Notes under the pieces: model-generated
What the model was told of the DNA's origin: nothing
The model's input: the letters and a program-made list of their open reading frames with translations, nothing else
Databases searched by the model: none
Assembly (NCBI RefSeq): GCF_001447195.1
Contig: NZ_LFRI01000084.1
Location: forward strand, 1 to 64,000
Direction: 5' to 3'
DNA: 64,000 bases
DNA from: Aquabacterium parvum
GTDB taxonomy: Bacteria > Pseudomonadota > Gammaproteobacteria > Burkholderiales > Burkholderiaceae_C
Translations under genes and position numbers: made by a program
Part shown: positions 18,000 through 35,404 of the stretch, in pieces
Layout: each line of letters begins with the position of its first letter
Position numbering within the stretch: the first letter of the stretch is position 1

Positions 18000-19028
18000 A
18001 TGCGCTCTCAACGTCCCGCCCAATACCTGCGTCGTGGCCTGCTGGCCCTGGCCGCCACCGCCGCCTTGATGCCGGCCGCTTTCGCGCAAAGCCCGATCAT
18101 CATCAAGTTCAGCCACGTGGTGGCCGTCGACACGCCCAAGGGCAAGGCCGCCGAGTTCTTCGCCAAGCGCGCGGCCGAACTGACCAAGGGCAAGGTCAAA
18201 GTCGAGGTCTACCCCAACAGCCAGCTCTACAAGGACAAGGAAGAAATGGAAGCGCTGCAGCTGGGCTCGGTCCAGATGCTGGCGCCTTCGCTGTCCAAGT
18301 TCGCCCCCCTGGGTGTGAAGGAGTTCGAAGCGTTCGACCTGCCCTTCATCTTCGACGGCTACAACGACCTGCACGCGGTCACGCAAGGCCCGGTGGGCAC
18401 CAAGCTGCTCAAGAAGCTGGAGTCGCGCGGCATCACCGGCCTGGCCTACTGGGACAACGGCTTCAAGGTGATGTCGGCCAACAAGCCGCTGAAGTCGCCC
18501 GAGGACTACAAGGGCGTGAAGATGCGCATCCAGTCCTCCAAGGTGCTGGACGCCCAGATGCGCGCCGTGGGCGCCCTGCCCCAGGTGCTGGCCTTTTCCG
18601 AGACCTACCAGGCCCTTCAGACGGGTGTGGTCGACGGCACCGAGAACCCGCCGTCCAACCTCTACACCCAGAAGATGCACGAAGTGCAAAAGCACCTGAG
18701 CCTCACCAACCACGGCTACCTGGGCTACGCGGTCGTTGTCAACAAAAAGTTCTGGGACGGGCTGCCTGCCGACGTGCGCGCAGCGCTCAACAAGGCCATG
18801 GCCGAGTCCACCAAGGTGGCCAACGACGTCGCCTTCCAGGACAACCAGGACGCGCTGGCCAAGGTCAAGGCCGCTGGCAAGACCACCATCTACCAGCCCA
18901 CCCTGGGCGAGCGTTTCCTGCTCAAGAAGGCGATGTTCCCGGTGCACAAGCAGATGTCCTCGCGCATCGGTGAAGAAACGATCAACGAGATCTACAAGGT
19001 CACCAACTTCGACCCCACCAAGATGTGA
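18000..19028 (+). CDS. dctP: TRAP transporter periplasmic binding protein
   Basis: Solute receptor of a TRAP dicarboxylate transporter, 342 aa from the ATG at 18000 with a GGAG site. A Sec signal peptide is evident (RRGLLALAATAALMPAAFAQ). Family landmarks are IIIKFSHVVAVDTPKG, VEVYPNSQLYKDKEEMEALQ, the ligand-contact region FDLPFIFDGYNDLH and TGVVDGTENPPSN, with the arginine of MRIQSSK expected to bind the substrate carboxylate. DctP members usually take C4-dicarboxylates such as succinate, fumarate and malate. It is followed by the two membrane subunits and opposite a two-component system. Confidence 0.94.
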   Translation: MRSQRPAQYLRRGLLALAATAALMPAAFAQSPIIIKFSHVVAVDTPKGKAAEFFAKRAAELTKGKVKVEVYPNSQLYKDKEEMEALQLGSVQMLAPSLSKFAPLGVKEFEAFDLPFIFDGYNDLHAVTQGPVGTKLLKKLESRGITGLAYWDNGFKVMSANKPLKSPEDYKGVKMRIQSSKVLDAQMRAVGALPQVLAFSETYQALQTGVVDGTENPPSNLYTQKMHEVQKHLSLTNHGYLGYAVVVNKKFWDGLPADVRAALNKAMAESTKVANDVAFQDNQDALAKVKAAGKTTIYQPTLGERFLLKKAMFPVHKQMSSRIGEETINEIYKVTNFDPTKM

Positions 19029-19115
19029 TCGACGTGGGCTGACCGCGCTGCTGGCCCACGCACCGACGTGGGCCATTTTTTTCCCCCTGCTGACCTCATC
19101 CAAGGAGAGCCCACC

Positions 19116-19721
19116 ATGAAATGGCTCGATCACCTGGAGGAGTGGCTGATCGCGACCCTGATGGGCGCGGCCACCCTCATCATCTTTGTCTCCGTCGTCC
19201 ACCGATACGCGGTCGGCTTCAACACCCCGCTGCAAGACTGGCTGCTGGGCATCAACCTGGCCTGGGCCCAGGAAGCCACCATCTACCTCTTCGTCTGGAT
19301 GGCCAAGTTCGGCGCGGCTTACGGCGTGCGCACCGGCATCCACGTGGGGGTGGACGTGCTGATCAACCAGCTCAACCCCGAGAACCGCAAGAAGTTCGTG
19401 CTTTTCGGGCTGCTGGCAGGGGCGCTGTTCACTGGCGCGATCGCGACCATGGGCGCGGGCTTCGTCTGGCACAACGGCGCGAACTTCGCCTTCCACAGCT
19501 GGCTGGGCATGGACGTCTCCGAGTTGATCGAAGGCCCCACCACGCCCGACCTGGAGTGGCCGACCTGGATCATCTACAGCGCCATCCCCCTGGGCTCTTC
19601 GCTGATGTGCTTCCGATTCCTGCAGGTGGCCTGGAACTTCGCCAGGACCGGTGAGCTGCCTCACCACGACCACGGACACGTGGACGGTCTGGACGAAGAA
19701 ACCGAGCCCGCCAAGACCTGA
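19116..19721 (+). CDS. dctQ: TRAP transporter small membrane subunit
   Basis: Four-TM small permease subunit, 201 aa from the ATG at 19116 with a strong AAGGAGAG site. The start MKWLDHLEEWLIATLMGAA and the central LAWAQEATIYLFVWMAKFGA block are typical of DctQ. The C-terminal tail is charged (HHDHGHVDGLDEETEPAKT) and histidine-rich, likely cytoplasmic. It links the periplasmic receptor dctP to dctM, whose gene begins 11 bp later. Confidence 0.93.
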   Translation: MKWLDHLEEWLIATLMGAATLIIFVSVVHRYAVGFNTPLQDWLLGINLAWAQEATIYLFVWMAKFGAAYGVRTGIHVGVDVLINQLNPENRKKFVLFGLLAGALFTGAIATMGAGFVWHNGANFAFHSWLGMDVSELIEGPTTPDLEWPTWIIYSAIPLGSSLMCFRFLQVAWNFARTGELPHHDHGHVDGLDEETEPAKT

Positions 19722-19732
19722 AGGAGACATCC

Positions 19733-21013
19733 ATGAGTGGCATCATCATTTTCACCCTGCTGCTGGTCCTCATGCTGACCGGCATGCCGATCTCCATCTC
19801 GCTGGGCCTGACCGTCCTGACCTTCATCTTCGGGTTCACGGACGTGCCCATCGAGTCGGTCGCGCTCAAGCTGTTCACCGGCATCGAGAAGTTCGAGATC
19901 ATGGCGATCCCGTTCTTCATCCTGGCGGGCAACTTCCTCACCCACGGTGGGGTCGCCAAGCGCATGATCAACTTCGCCACCAGCATGGTCGGCCACTGGC
20001 ACGGTGGCTTGGGCCTGGCCGGCGTCGTGGCTTGCGCGCTGTTCGCAGCCGTCTCGGGCTCTTCCCCCGCGACCGTGGTGGCCATCGGCTCCATCCTGCT
20101 GCCAGCGATGGTGAAGGCCGGTTTCCCGAACAAGTTCGGCGCCGGCGTGATCACCACCTCCGGCGCACTGGGCATCCTCATCCCGCCATCGATCGTGATG
20201 GTGATGTATTCGGTGTCGACGAACACGTCGGTGGGCGCCCTGTTCATGGCCGGCGTCATCCCCGGTCTGATGCTGGCCAGCCTGCTGGGCCTGACCACCT
20301 GGTGGCGCGCTCGCAAGTTCGGCTACCCCCGCATGCCCAAAGCCACCTTTGCTCAGCGCATCAAGGCCCTGCGCGAATCGATGTGGGGCCTGCTGCTCAT
20401 CGTCGTGGTCATGGGCGGCATCTACACCGGCCTGTTCACGCCGACCGAAGCCGCCGCCATGAGCGCCGTCTACGCCTTCATCGTCGCCGTGTTCGTCTAC
20501 AAGGACATGGGCCTCAAGGACGTGCCGCGCGTGCTGCTGGCCTCGGCCAACATGAGCGCGATGCTGCTCTACATCATCACCAACGCCGTGCTGTTCAGCT
20601 TCGTGCTGGCCAACGAGAACATCCCGCAGCAACTGGCCGACTGGCTGGTGAACATGGGCCTGGGTCCGATCGCCTTCCTGCTCGTGGTCAACATCCTGCT
20701 GCTGGTGGCCGGCAACTTCATGGAGCCGTCGTCGATCGTGCTGATCATGGCGCCCATCCTGTTCCCGGTGGCCGTCAAGCTGGGGATCGATCCAGTGCAC
20801 TTCGGCATCCTGATCGTGGTGAACATGGAAGTCGGCATGTGTCACCCGCCGGTGGGCCTGAACCTGTACGTGGCATCGGGCATCACCAAATTGGGCATCA
20901 CCGAGCTGACGGTCGCCGTGTGGCCCTGGCTGCTGACGATGCTGGGCTTCCTGGTGCTGGTGACGTACTACCCGCCCCTGTCGCTGTGGCTGCCCAATCT
21001 GTTGATGAAATGA
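19733..21013 (+). CDS. dctM: TRAP transporter large permease subunit
   Basis: Large ion-coupled transport subunit, 426 aa with about twelve membrane helices. DctM landmarks include the start IIIFTLLLVLMLTGMPISI, SGSSPATVVAIGSILLP, GALGILIPPSIVMVMYS and the late EVGMCHPPVGLNLYV block. A GAAGGAGA site lies upstream. With dctP and dctQ it forms a complete sodium- or proton-driven dicarboxylate importer, probably cotranscribed from the divergent regulatory region. Confidence 0.96.
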   Translation: MSGIIIFTLLLVLMLTGMPISISLGLTVLTFIFGFTDVPIESVALKLFTGIEKFEIMAIPFFILAGNFLTHGGVAKRMINFATSMVGHWHGGLGLAGVVACALFAAVSGSSPATVVAIGSILLPAMVKAGFPNKFGAGVITTSGALGILIPPSIVMVMYSVSTNTSVGALFMAGVIPGLMLASLLGLTTWWRARKFGYPRMPKATFAQRIKALRESMWGLLLIVVVMGGIYTGLFTPTEAAAMSAVYAFIVAVFVYKDMGLKDVPRVLLASANMSAMLLYIITNAVLFSFVLANENIPQQLADWLVNMGLGPIAFLLVVNILLLVAGNFMEPSSIVLIMAPILFPVAVKLGIDPVHFGILIVVNMEVGMCHPPVGLNLYVASGITKLGITELTVAVWPWLLTMLGFLVLVTYYPPLSLWLPNLLMK

Positions 21014-21068
21014 CGCACTGAGCGGTCGCTTTGACCCAGTTGTCGGCTCGGACATGACCGGGCTGACG

Positions 21069-21120
21069 GGAGGGCTGGCACGATGTTTGATGCAACCTTG
21101 CATCCATCGGCCAGCCCTCC
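21069..21120 (+). terminator. Long hairpin between dctM and ppc
   Basis: Outer arms GGAGGGCTGGC (21069-21079) and GCCAGCCCTCC (21110-21120) pair perfectly; CGATG/CATCG (21081-21085, 21105-21109) and GATGCAA/TTGCATC (21089-21095, 21098-21104) extend the stem to about 23 pairs with small bulges. Only three T residues follow. It may terminate dctPQM, but it ends 6 nt before the ppc ATG, so it could also control ppc translation. Confidence 0.6.
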
Positions 21121-21126
21121 TTTCAC

Positions 21127-23952
<2,826 letters not shown>

Positions 23953-23971
23953 GCGTTCACCCTTACAATGC

Positions 23972-24242
23972 GCGACTGCCAGGAGAGAACCCCCGCCACG
24001 CGAGCAGCTGCGCAGGAGGTCGCCGAAGGCGCAGGGCCTCAGCCGGAGACGGTTGGGTCGCCCGAACGCTCAGGCAAAAGGACTGGCAGACACGACCTCG
24101 GTCGTGATCCTCACTGGAGAGAGTCCGGACGTTGCACCCCCAAAAGGCTGCGGCGAGCCGGGCCACCGAAGGGGCAAGCCTTGACCGCAGTCGCATCGGC
24201 TGCGAGGGGTCAATCTCTCAGGTAAAGCGGACAGAGAGGGCA
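23972..24242 (+). promoter_or_regulatory. Tandem glycine riboswitch (gcvT element)
   Basis: Two consecutive glycine aptamers precede gcvT. Aptamer 1 (about 23975-24090) has the GGAGAGA start, GCCGAAGG internal motif and the CTCAGGCAAAAGGAC end; its P1 helix is CTGCCAG (23976-23982) with CTGGCAG (24083-24089). Aptamer 2 (about 24111-24240) has GGAGAGAG, ACCGAAGGGGCAAG and TCTCAGGTAAAGCGGACAGAG. A 6-bp hairpin (CACGAC-CTCG-GTCGTG, 24091-24106) forms the linker. Glycine binding is expected to switch on the glycine cleavage genes downstream. The expression platform is probably in the ~90 nt before the gcvT start. Confidence 0.92.
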
Positions 24243-24333
24243 AGCGGAAGTTCGTCGTTTCAGGCACCCCGTGGCTGAAGCGGCAGGACACATCAACACC
24301 CTGCCCTCCCGGCCACACCAGCCGGCATTCGCC

Positions 24334-25446
24334 ATGTCCGAACTGCTCACGACCCCGCTGCACGCTCTGCACATCGAACTCGGCGCCAAGATGGTGCCCT
24401 TCGGTGGCTATGACATGCCCGTGCAGTACGCCAGCGGCATCCTGGCTGAACACAAGCACACCCGCGCCGCAGCGGGCCTGTTCGACGTCTCGCACATGGG
24501 TCAGGTGCTGCTCAGCGGCCCCGGTGCCGACGCTGCGCTCGAAACCCTGGTGCCCGTCGACATCGTCGACCTGCCGGTGTTCAAGCAGCGCTACGCCCTG
24601 TTCACCAACGACCAAGGCGGCATCCTCGACGACCTGATGGTCACCCGCCGTGAAAACGACCTGTTCGTGGTCGTCAACGCCGCCTGCAAGACCCAGGACA
24701 TCGCCCACCTGCAGGCCAAGATCGGCCACCTGTGTAGCGTCACTCCCCTGCCCGATCAGGCCCTGCTGGCGCTGCAAGGCCCGCAAGCCGTGACCGCCCT
24801 GGCACGCCTGAACGAAGGCGTGCAAAAGCTGGTGTTCATGACCGGCGGTCACTTCGTGCTCGACGGCATCGACTGCTTCGTGACGCGCTCGGGCTACACC
24901 GGCGAAGACGGCTTCGAAATTTCCGCTCCAGCAGACAAGGCCGTGCAACTCGCCCGCGCCCTGCTGGCCCAACCCGAAGTCAAGCCCATCGGCCTGGGCG
25001 CGCGCGACACGCTGCGCCTGGAAGCCGGCCTGTGCCTCTACGGCCACGACATCGACACCACGACCACCCCCGTCGAAGGCAGCCTGACCTGGGCCATCCA
25101 GAAGGTGCGCCGCGTCGGTGGTGCCCGCGCAGGTGGCTACCCCGGTGCCGCCGTCGTTGACACGCAACTGGCCCAAGGTGCCGCCCGCAAGCGCGTCGGC
25201 TTGATCAGCACCGAACGCATGCCCGTGCGCGAAGGCGCCAAGGTGGTGGACGCCAGCGGCGCCGAGATCGGCCTCGTCACCAGCGGCTCGCTCGGCCCCA
25301 GCCTGAATCAGCCGGTGGCCCTGGCCTACGTCAGCACCGCCCACGCCGCCGTCGGCACGCCCGTCTTCGCCCTGGTGCGCGACAAGAAGGTGCCCATGGC
25401 GGTCACCAGCACCCCGTTCGTGCCCAACCGCTACCACCGCGGCTGA
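24334..25446 (+). CDS. gcvT: Glycine cleavage system T protein (aminomethyltransferase)
   Basis: Transfers the methylene group from aminomethyl-lipoyl H protein to tetrahydrofolate, releasing ammonia. Protein is 370 aa from the ATG at 24334 (MSELLTTPLHALH); a GTG at 24271 would add 21 residues that look unlike the family and lie in the riboswitch expression platform. Landmarks: KMVPFGGYDMPVQY, AGLFDVSHMGQ, SGYTGEDGFEIS and the C-terminal GLISTERMPVREGAKV. It follows a tandem glycine riboswitch and heads gcvT-gcvH-gcvP. Confidence 0.97.
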   Translation: MSELLTTPLHALHIELGAKMVPFGGYDMPVQYASGILAEHKHTRAAAGLFDVSHMGQVLLSGPGADAALETLVPVDIVDLPVFKQRYALFTNDQGGILDDLMVTRRENDLFVVVNAACKTQDIAHLQAKIGHLCSVTPLPDQALLALQGPQAVTALARLNEGVQKLVFMTGGHFVLDGIDCFVTRSGYTGEDGFEISAPADKAVQLARALLAQPEVKPIGLGARDTLRLEAGLCLYGHDIDTTTTPVEGSLTWAIQKVRRVGGARAGGYPGAAVVDTQLAQGAARKRVGLISTERMPVREGAKVVDASGAEIGLVTSGSLGPSLNQPVALAYVSTAHAAVGTPVFALVRDKKVPMAVTSTPFVPNRYHRG

Positions 25447-25471
25447 TCACCCGCCACGCCCCCCAGATTCG

Positions 25472-25505
25472 GCCGAACGCTGAGAGACAATCACGCCCGT
25501 TCGGC
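25472..25505 (+). other. Intercistronic inverted repeat, gcvT-gcvH
   Basis: GCCGAACG (25472-25479) and CGTTCGGC (25498-25505) are exact inverted copies with an 18-nt loop in the 93-bp gap. No T-run follows, so an mRNA-processing or stability structure is more likely than a terminator. Confidence 0.4.
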
Positions 25506-25539
25506 TCAACCCAACCCAGATTCCCCCAAGGACGTCACC

Positions 25540-25914
25540 ATGACCATCAAGTACACGCCCGACCACGAATGGCTGCAGATCGAAGCCGATGGCACCGCCA
25601 TCGTCGGCATCACCCACCACGCCCAGGACGCCCTGGGTGACGTGGTCTTCGTCGACCTGCCCGCCGTGGGCGCCTCCTTCAAATCCAAGGACGTGGCCGG
25701 CGTGGTCGAGTCCGTGAAGGCCGCCGCCGACGTCTACATGCCGGTCGACGGCGAGATCACCGAAGTCAACGAAGCCCTGCGCGACGACCCGGCGCTCGCC
25801 AACACCGACCCGACCGGCGCCGGCTGGTTCTTCAAGGTCAAGCTGGCCAACCCCGCCCAGCTCGACGCCCTGATGGACAAGACCGCTTACGACGAGCTGC
25901 TGAAGAACGCCTGA
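25540..25914 (+). CDS. gcvH: Glycine cleavage system H protein
   Basis: Lipoyl carrier protein of the glycine cleavage complex, 124 aa. The lipoylation lysine is K60 in [13 protein letters not shown], within the usual hybrid lipoyl-domain fold. Family start [16 protein letters not shown] and the end [14 protein letters not shown] are standard. A CAAGGACG stretch upstream may serve as the ribosome-binding site. It lies between gcvT and gcvP. Confidence 0.98.
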   Translation: MTIKYTPDHEWLQIEADGTAIVGITHHAQDALGDVVFVDLPAVGASFKSKDVAGVVESVKAAADVYMPVDGEITEVNEALRDDPALANTDPTGAGWFFKVKLANPAQLDALMDKTAYDELLKNA

Positions 25915-25995
25915 TGCGTTCACCCCCGGCGCCCCCTGTGTGGACGCCGGCCCCGAGGATGCGGCCCTGAGCCCGCTGCACCCTGAACCCACCCG

Positions 25996-28929
<2,934 letters not shown>

Positions 28930-29056
28930 TGCGACACAAGCCCAGGTGACGGGCATGGTCTTTGTGCATCGCGGCAAGCGGCGCCAAGACAATGTCCTGT
29001 CTTACGCCGGGCTCGGTGTGCGTTAGTCGTATCACGGCGGGCCCCTTCACGCCTGA

Positions 29057-29075
29057 CACCGCCCCTGAGGCGGTG
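29057..29075 (+). other. Hairpin in the 5' leader of the hybrid kinase gene
   Basis: CACCGCC (29057-29063) and GGCGGTG (29069-29075) form a 7-bp stem with a 5-nt loop, about 9 nt before the AGGAGG ribosome-binding site. There is no T-run. The rest of the 165-bp gap after gcvP shows no gene. Confidence 0.35.
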
Positions 29076-29094
29076 CACCGATGCAGGAGGCTCA

Positions 29095-31836
29095 ATGGGT
29101 TCCGCGATCACGCACGCCCCACTGCCAGGGCTCCTGGCGCCAGCCGGTGCCAGCCTGGAGCTGGCCCTGCACGCTGCCCGAGCTGGCGTCTGGGAATGGG
29201 ACCTCCGCACCGACCAGAACCGCTGGACCGAAGAGGTCTGGCGCCTCCACGGCCTCAGCCCAGGCGAGCAGCCCCCGTCCTACCAGACGTGGTTGTCCAG
29301 CATCCACCCCGACGACCGCGATGCGGCCATGCGGGCGGTCAGCGAGGCAAGGCGTGCGGGCGCACCCTTTGAAGGGTGCTGGCGCACGCTCCCCGAGCGA
29401 GGCCCTGTTCGCTGGCTCCTGAGCCGGGGCCAGCCTGGCCTGCTCACCCGCGATGGGCCGACCCACTACGTCGGCATCGTGATGGACGTCACCTCACAAA
29501 AGGCGAGCGACGACGAGAACCTGCGATGGCAGGAAAGTTCGACCGAGGTCGTCCCCAGCGCCCCCCCTGCCCCATCCGAGCACGAGCGCCTGCTCCAGAC
29601 CATCCTCGACGGCGTGCCCGGCCTGGTCGGCTACTGGGACAAACTGCTTTGCAACCGCTTTACCAACCACGCCTACAGCGATTGGTTCGGCATGACCCCG
29701 GACGAGATCCGAGGCAAGCACATCAGCAAACTGCTGGGCAAAAGCCTGTTTGAGCTCAATCGACCCCACATCGAAGGTGCCCTGCGCGGCGAGCGGCAAT
29801 GCTTTTTGCGGGACCTGCCCGTGCCCGGCCATCCCGGGCAGTACCGCGTCAGCGAAACCCACTACCTGCCCGACTTCGACGGGGACTCGGTCAAAGGCTT
29901 CCTGGTGCTCGTGCTCGACGTGACCGACACCAAGCTCGCAGAGCAAACCGCGCGAGCGGCCAGCCAGGCCAAATCAGACTTCCTCTCCAACGTCAGTCAC
30001 GAGCTGCGCACGCCCTTGAACACGATGTTCAGCCTCGCACAAATCGGCCTCAAAGAAAGCACGGGCTCGCCCTGCGCCGGCACCTTCAGGCAGATCCTCG
30101 ATTCAGGTCAGCACCTGCTCTCGCTCATCGACGAGGTGCTCGACTTCTCCAAGATCGAGGCCGGCAAGATGCACCTGCACCTGGGCGTGGTCGACATTGG
30201 TCGGCTGATCGAGCAGGTACTCGGCGTCACCGCATTGCGCGCCTGCAGCAAAGGCATCAGGCTTGAGATCGACGAGGGTGTCGATGTGCCCGCGCAGACG
30301 CTGGGCGACGCCAAACGCCTGACCCAGATCCTGGTGAACCTGATCACCAACGCCATCAAGTTCACCGACCAGGGTGAAGTGCGACTCATCCTGAGCAGAC
30401 AAGGCAGCCGGCTCAACTTCACGGTCAGCGACACGGGCACAGGCATCCCACCCGAACGGTTGGACGAGTTGTTCCAGCCCTTCGTTCAGGTGCACGATGC
30501 GCAAGCCCCCCAGACCGGCGGCGCTAGCAACGCTGGAACCGGGCTCGGGCTGGCGATCTGCAAAAGCCTGGTCGAACTCATGGGGGGCGAGATCGAGGTG
30601 CGCAGCGAGCGGGGGCGCGGAACGAGTGTTTGCGTGAGCCTGCCCTTGCAGGAAGCGGCGCCACCCAATTGGACGACCTTGTCCAACCTCGTGCTCATCG
30701 GATTTCCGGAGGGCGAGCGCGAGGCCCTGCTGCACCAATTGAAACAACGCGGCTGCCCCGCCTGCTGGAGCGATCGCGTGCCAGAGACCCGACCACGCGC
30801 TGCCACGCTGCTGCTCCATCAGCGCGCCCTGGGCACGCACACGGCCAACTCGCTCTGCAAGCATCCGGCCAATCCTTGGTCGTACACCTGCCCGACATGG
30901 GTGTCCGCCCAGTGGGGCAGGACGGCACACCGCTGTCCATGGACACCCTCCTGCTGAGCGGCCCGCTCTCCCCCCTTCGGCTTCTGCACGCCCTGACCCA
31001 TCGCCCCCAACCGCAGGCACGCGCAGGCCAGCGCAGGCTGAGTGGCCTGCGCCTGCTCGCAGCGGAAGACAACCCGGTGAACCGGCTGATCCTGGGGCAA
31101 ATGCTGGAGGCGGAAGGAGCTGCCATCGCAGTTTGCCTTCGACGGCGAACAAGCCGTCGAGCGCGTGGCCAAAGGCCCTGCCAACATCGATCTCGTGCTG
31201 TGCGACATCCAGATGCCCGTCATGGACGGCAACGAGGCAACACGGCGCATCCGAAGCCTGGCGCCTCAGCTTCCCGTCATAGGTTTGACAGCGCACGCCT
31301 TCAACCAGGCTAGGCAAGAGGCGATGAGCGCGGGCATGGTCGACTACATCACCAAACCCTACATGCTGGATACACTGGTGCAGGCGGTGCTCAAGCACGT
31401 GTCACGCCCGCCGGAGAGCCCCATGAAAGTTGTACCCCCGTCCAGCCCTTCGGTAGCTCCTGCGCTCGCCACGCCCGAAGCCGACTGGTTCAGCATGCAG
31501 CAACACTTCGCACCACAACCTGGTGTCCTGAGTGCCTTGATGAGCGTGGCCAGCCAAACACTGCCCGGTGTGGCCGATCAACTGAACCAGGCCTTGCAGT
31601 CTGCAGACCTGGTGCGACTGGCCAAGGTGGCCCACGAAATCAAGGGCATTGCCCTGAACCTGCGCACCCCGGGCCTGACCGACCTCGCCACGCAAACGCA
31701 GGACCAGGCCAGGCAGGCCAACCCGGAGTCGAGTGCATTGGGCCAGCGGCTGTCCGTGCACCTGCAGGGTTTCCTGACCCATCTGGCCGCGCTCGACCGG
31801 CAGGCCAGCTCGATGCCTGGCAAGCAGGCTCAGTAA
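29095..31836 (+). pseudogene. Hybrid sensor histidine kinase (PAS-PAS-HK-REC-HPt) with two frameshifts
   Basis: Begins with AGGAGG and ATG at 29095. The first frame encodes PAS domains (HAARAGVWEWDLRTDQ; GLVGYWDKLLCNRF), the H-box FLSNVSHELRTPLNT, N-box LVNLITNAIKFT and G boxes DTGTGIPPERL and GTGLGLAIC, then stops at 30955-30957 after losing sense near 30840-30870. The receiver start (RLLAAEDNPVNRLILGQ) lies in the frame one base back, from about 30860 to 31128. Near 31128 one extra base returns to the first frame, which gives FAFDGEQAV, the phosphoacceptor LCDIQMPVMDG, then the HPt domain (VAHEIKGIALNL) to TAA at 31834. The two shifts compensate (-1, +1). Cytoplasmic; no TM helix. True decay or sequencing error cannot be separated here. 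Confidence 0.82.
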
Positions 31837-32648
31837 ATCAGTCGATCAGGTCGGATGTCGCGCAGGATCGTCGTGGCGATCTCTTCGATCGACTTGTGCG
31901 TCGATGACAGCCAAGCGATGCCCTCGCGGCGCATCATGGATTCGGCCTGCTGAACTTCAAAGCGGCAGCTCTCCAGGCTGGCGTAGCGGCTGTTGGGCCG
32001 ACGCTCGTTGCGAATCTGGCTGAGCCGTTGCGGGTCGATGGTCAGCCCGAAGCACTTCTTTTTGTAGGGTTTGAGCATGGTCGGCAAGAACCCACGGTCA
32101 AAGTCCTCGGGAATCAGGGGCACGTTGGCCGCCTTCACACCGTGCTGCATGGCCAGGTAAAGCGAAGTGGGCGTCTTGCCGCAACGGCTCACGCCAACCA
32201 GCACCACATCTGCCTCTTCGAGGTTGCGAGACGACTGCCCGTCATCGTGCTCGAGCGCGTAATTGATGGCGTCGATGCGGTTGTTGTACTCGCCGTCCAC
32301 GCTCGCGTCGCTGAAGCGACCGACGCGGTGGTTGGACTTCATGTTGAGCTCTTCTTCCAAGGGCTCCACGAAAGTCTTGATGACGTCAAAAACCTTGCCC
32401 TGGCAGGTCTGCAGGATCGACAGCACGTCGTCATTGGCCAAGGTGGTGAAAACAATGGGGCGCTGCCCCTCCCGCTCGGCCGCGGTGTTGATCTCGCGCA
32501 CCACGTGGAAGGCTTTGTCCTCCGTGTCGATGAAGGGCCGGCGGACGTGGCGGGGCTTGATGGCGAACTGGGCCAGGATGGAATTGCCCATGGTTTCGGC
32601 GGTGATGCCGGTGCCATCGGACACGAAGAAAACGCTGCGATCGGGCAT
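31830..32648 (-). CDS. ppsR: PEP synthase regulatory protein (bifunctional kinase/pyrophosphorylase)
   Basis: Member of the DUF299 family, 272 aa, which inactivates PEP synthase by ADP-dependent phosphorylation and reactivates it by Pi-dependent dephosphorylation. Starts RSVFFVSDGTGITAET, the family signature. The P-loop-like GVSRCGKTPTSLYLA is at about residues 150-164. The C-terminal segment RREGIAWLSSTHKSIEEIA is typical. It is divergent from ppsA, its target, and its stop overlaps the hybrid kinase stop by 7 bp in convergent orientation. Confidence 0.96.
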   Translation of the reverse strand: MPDRSVFFVSDGTGITAETMGNSILAQFAIKPRHVRRPFIDTEDKAFHVVREINTAAEREGQRPIVFTTLANDDVLSILQTCQGKVFDVIKTFVEPLEEELNMKSNHRVGRFSDASVDGEYNNRIDAINYALEHDDGQSSRNLEEADVVLVGVSRCGKTPTSLYLAMQHGVKAANVPLIPEDFDRGFLPTMLKPYKKKCFGLTIDPQRLSQIRNERRPNSRYASLESCRFEVQQAESMMRREGIAWLSSTHKSIEEIATTILRDIRPDRLIY

Positions 32649-32735
32649 GGGGATGCGGGGACCTCGAACGAGGGGGTGAGGTGTTCACAACACCGGCCCC
32701 CGGCGCGATCCGGATTCATTGGAAAGACCCCCCGG

Positions 32736-32768
32736 ATCATAGGCGGGACCCTACAATCGGTTCAACCG
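32736..32768. promoter_or_regulatory. Divergent promoter region of ppsR and ppsA
   Basis: On the minus strand TTGAAC (32765-32760) and TATGAT (32741-32736) with an 18-bp spacer form a good sigma-70 promoter for ppsR. On the plus strand TACAAT (32752-32757) is a candidate ppsA -10 without a clear -35. The palindrome CGGTT-C-AACCG (32758-32768) overlaps the ppsR -35 and may be an operator. Confidence 0.5.
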
Positions 32769-32880
32769 TTTCCGGCCCGCCCGCTGACGCCTGCCAGGTC
32801 ACACCATCAAAACAACAGACCGGCCGCCCCAGCTTCGCCCCGGAAGCCCCAAGATTTTTTCACCATCCTGGAGTTTTTCT

Positions 32881-35286
<2,406 letters not shown>

Positions 35287-35352
35287 GGTCGCGCCCTGCC
35301 GTTCGGCGGGCTTGCGACCTGTTTTCGGGGTGTCGAACACCCTGAACCCCTC

Positions 35353-35379
35353 ACGCCACCCACGGGTGGCGTTTTTGTT
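35353..35379 (+). terminator. Intrinsic terminator of ppsA
   Basis: ACGCCACC (35353-35360) pairs with GGTGGCGT (35365-35372) around a CACG loop, followed by TTTTTGTT. It lies about 66 bp after the ppsA stop codon. Confidence 0.9.
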
Positions 35380-35387
35380 GCTATACT
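35379..35387 (+). promoter_or_regulatory. Extended -10 promoter of the rpsF operon
   Basis: TGC-TATACT at 35379-35387 fits an extended -10 promoter (TGn plus -10 box) and begins where the ppsA terminator T-run ends. The -35 region is GC-rich and poor. Initiation would give a leader of about 128 nt before rpsF. Confidence 0.6.
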
Positions 35388-35404
35388 CGCGGGTTTTCCG
35401 AATG

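Noticed and set aside
24271-24333. Longer gcvT start at a GTG
   Set aside because: Would lie in the riboswitch expression platform and gives residues unlike the family; the ATG at 24334 gives the expected start.
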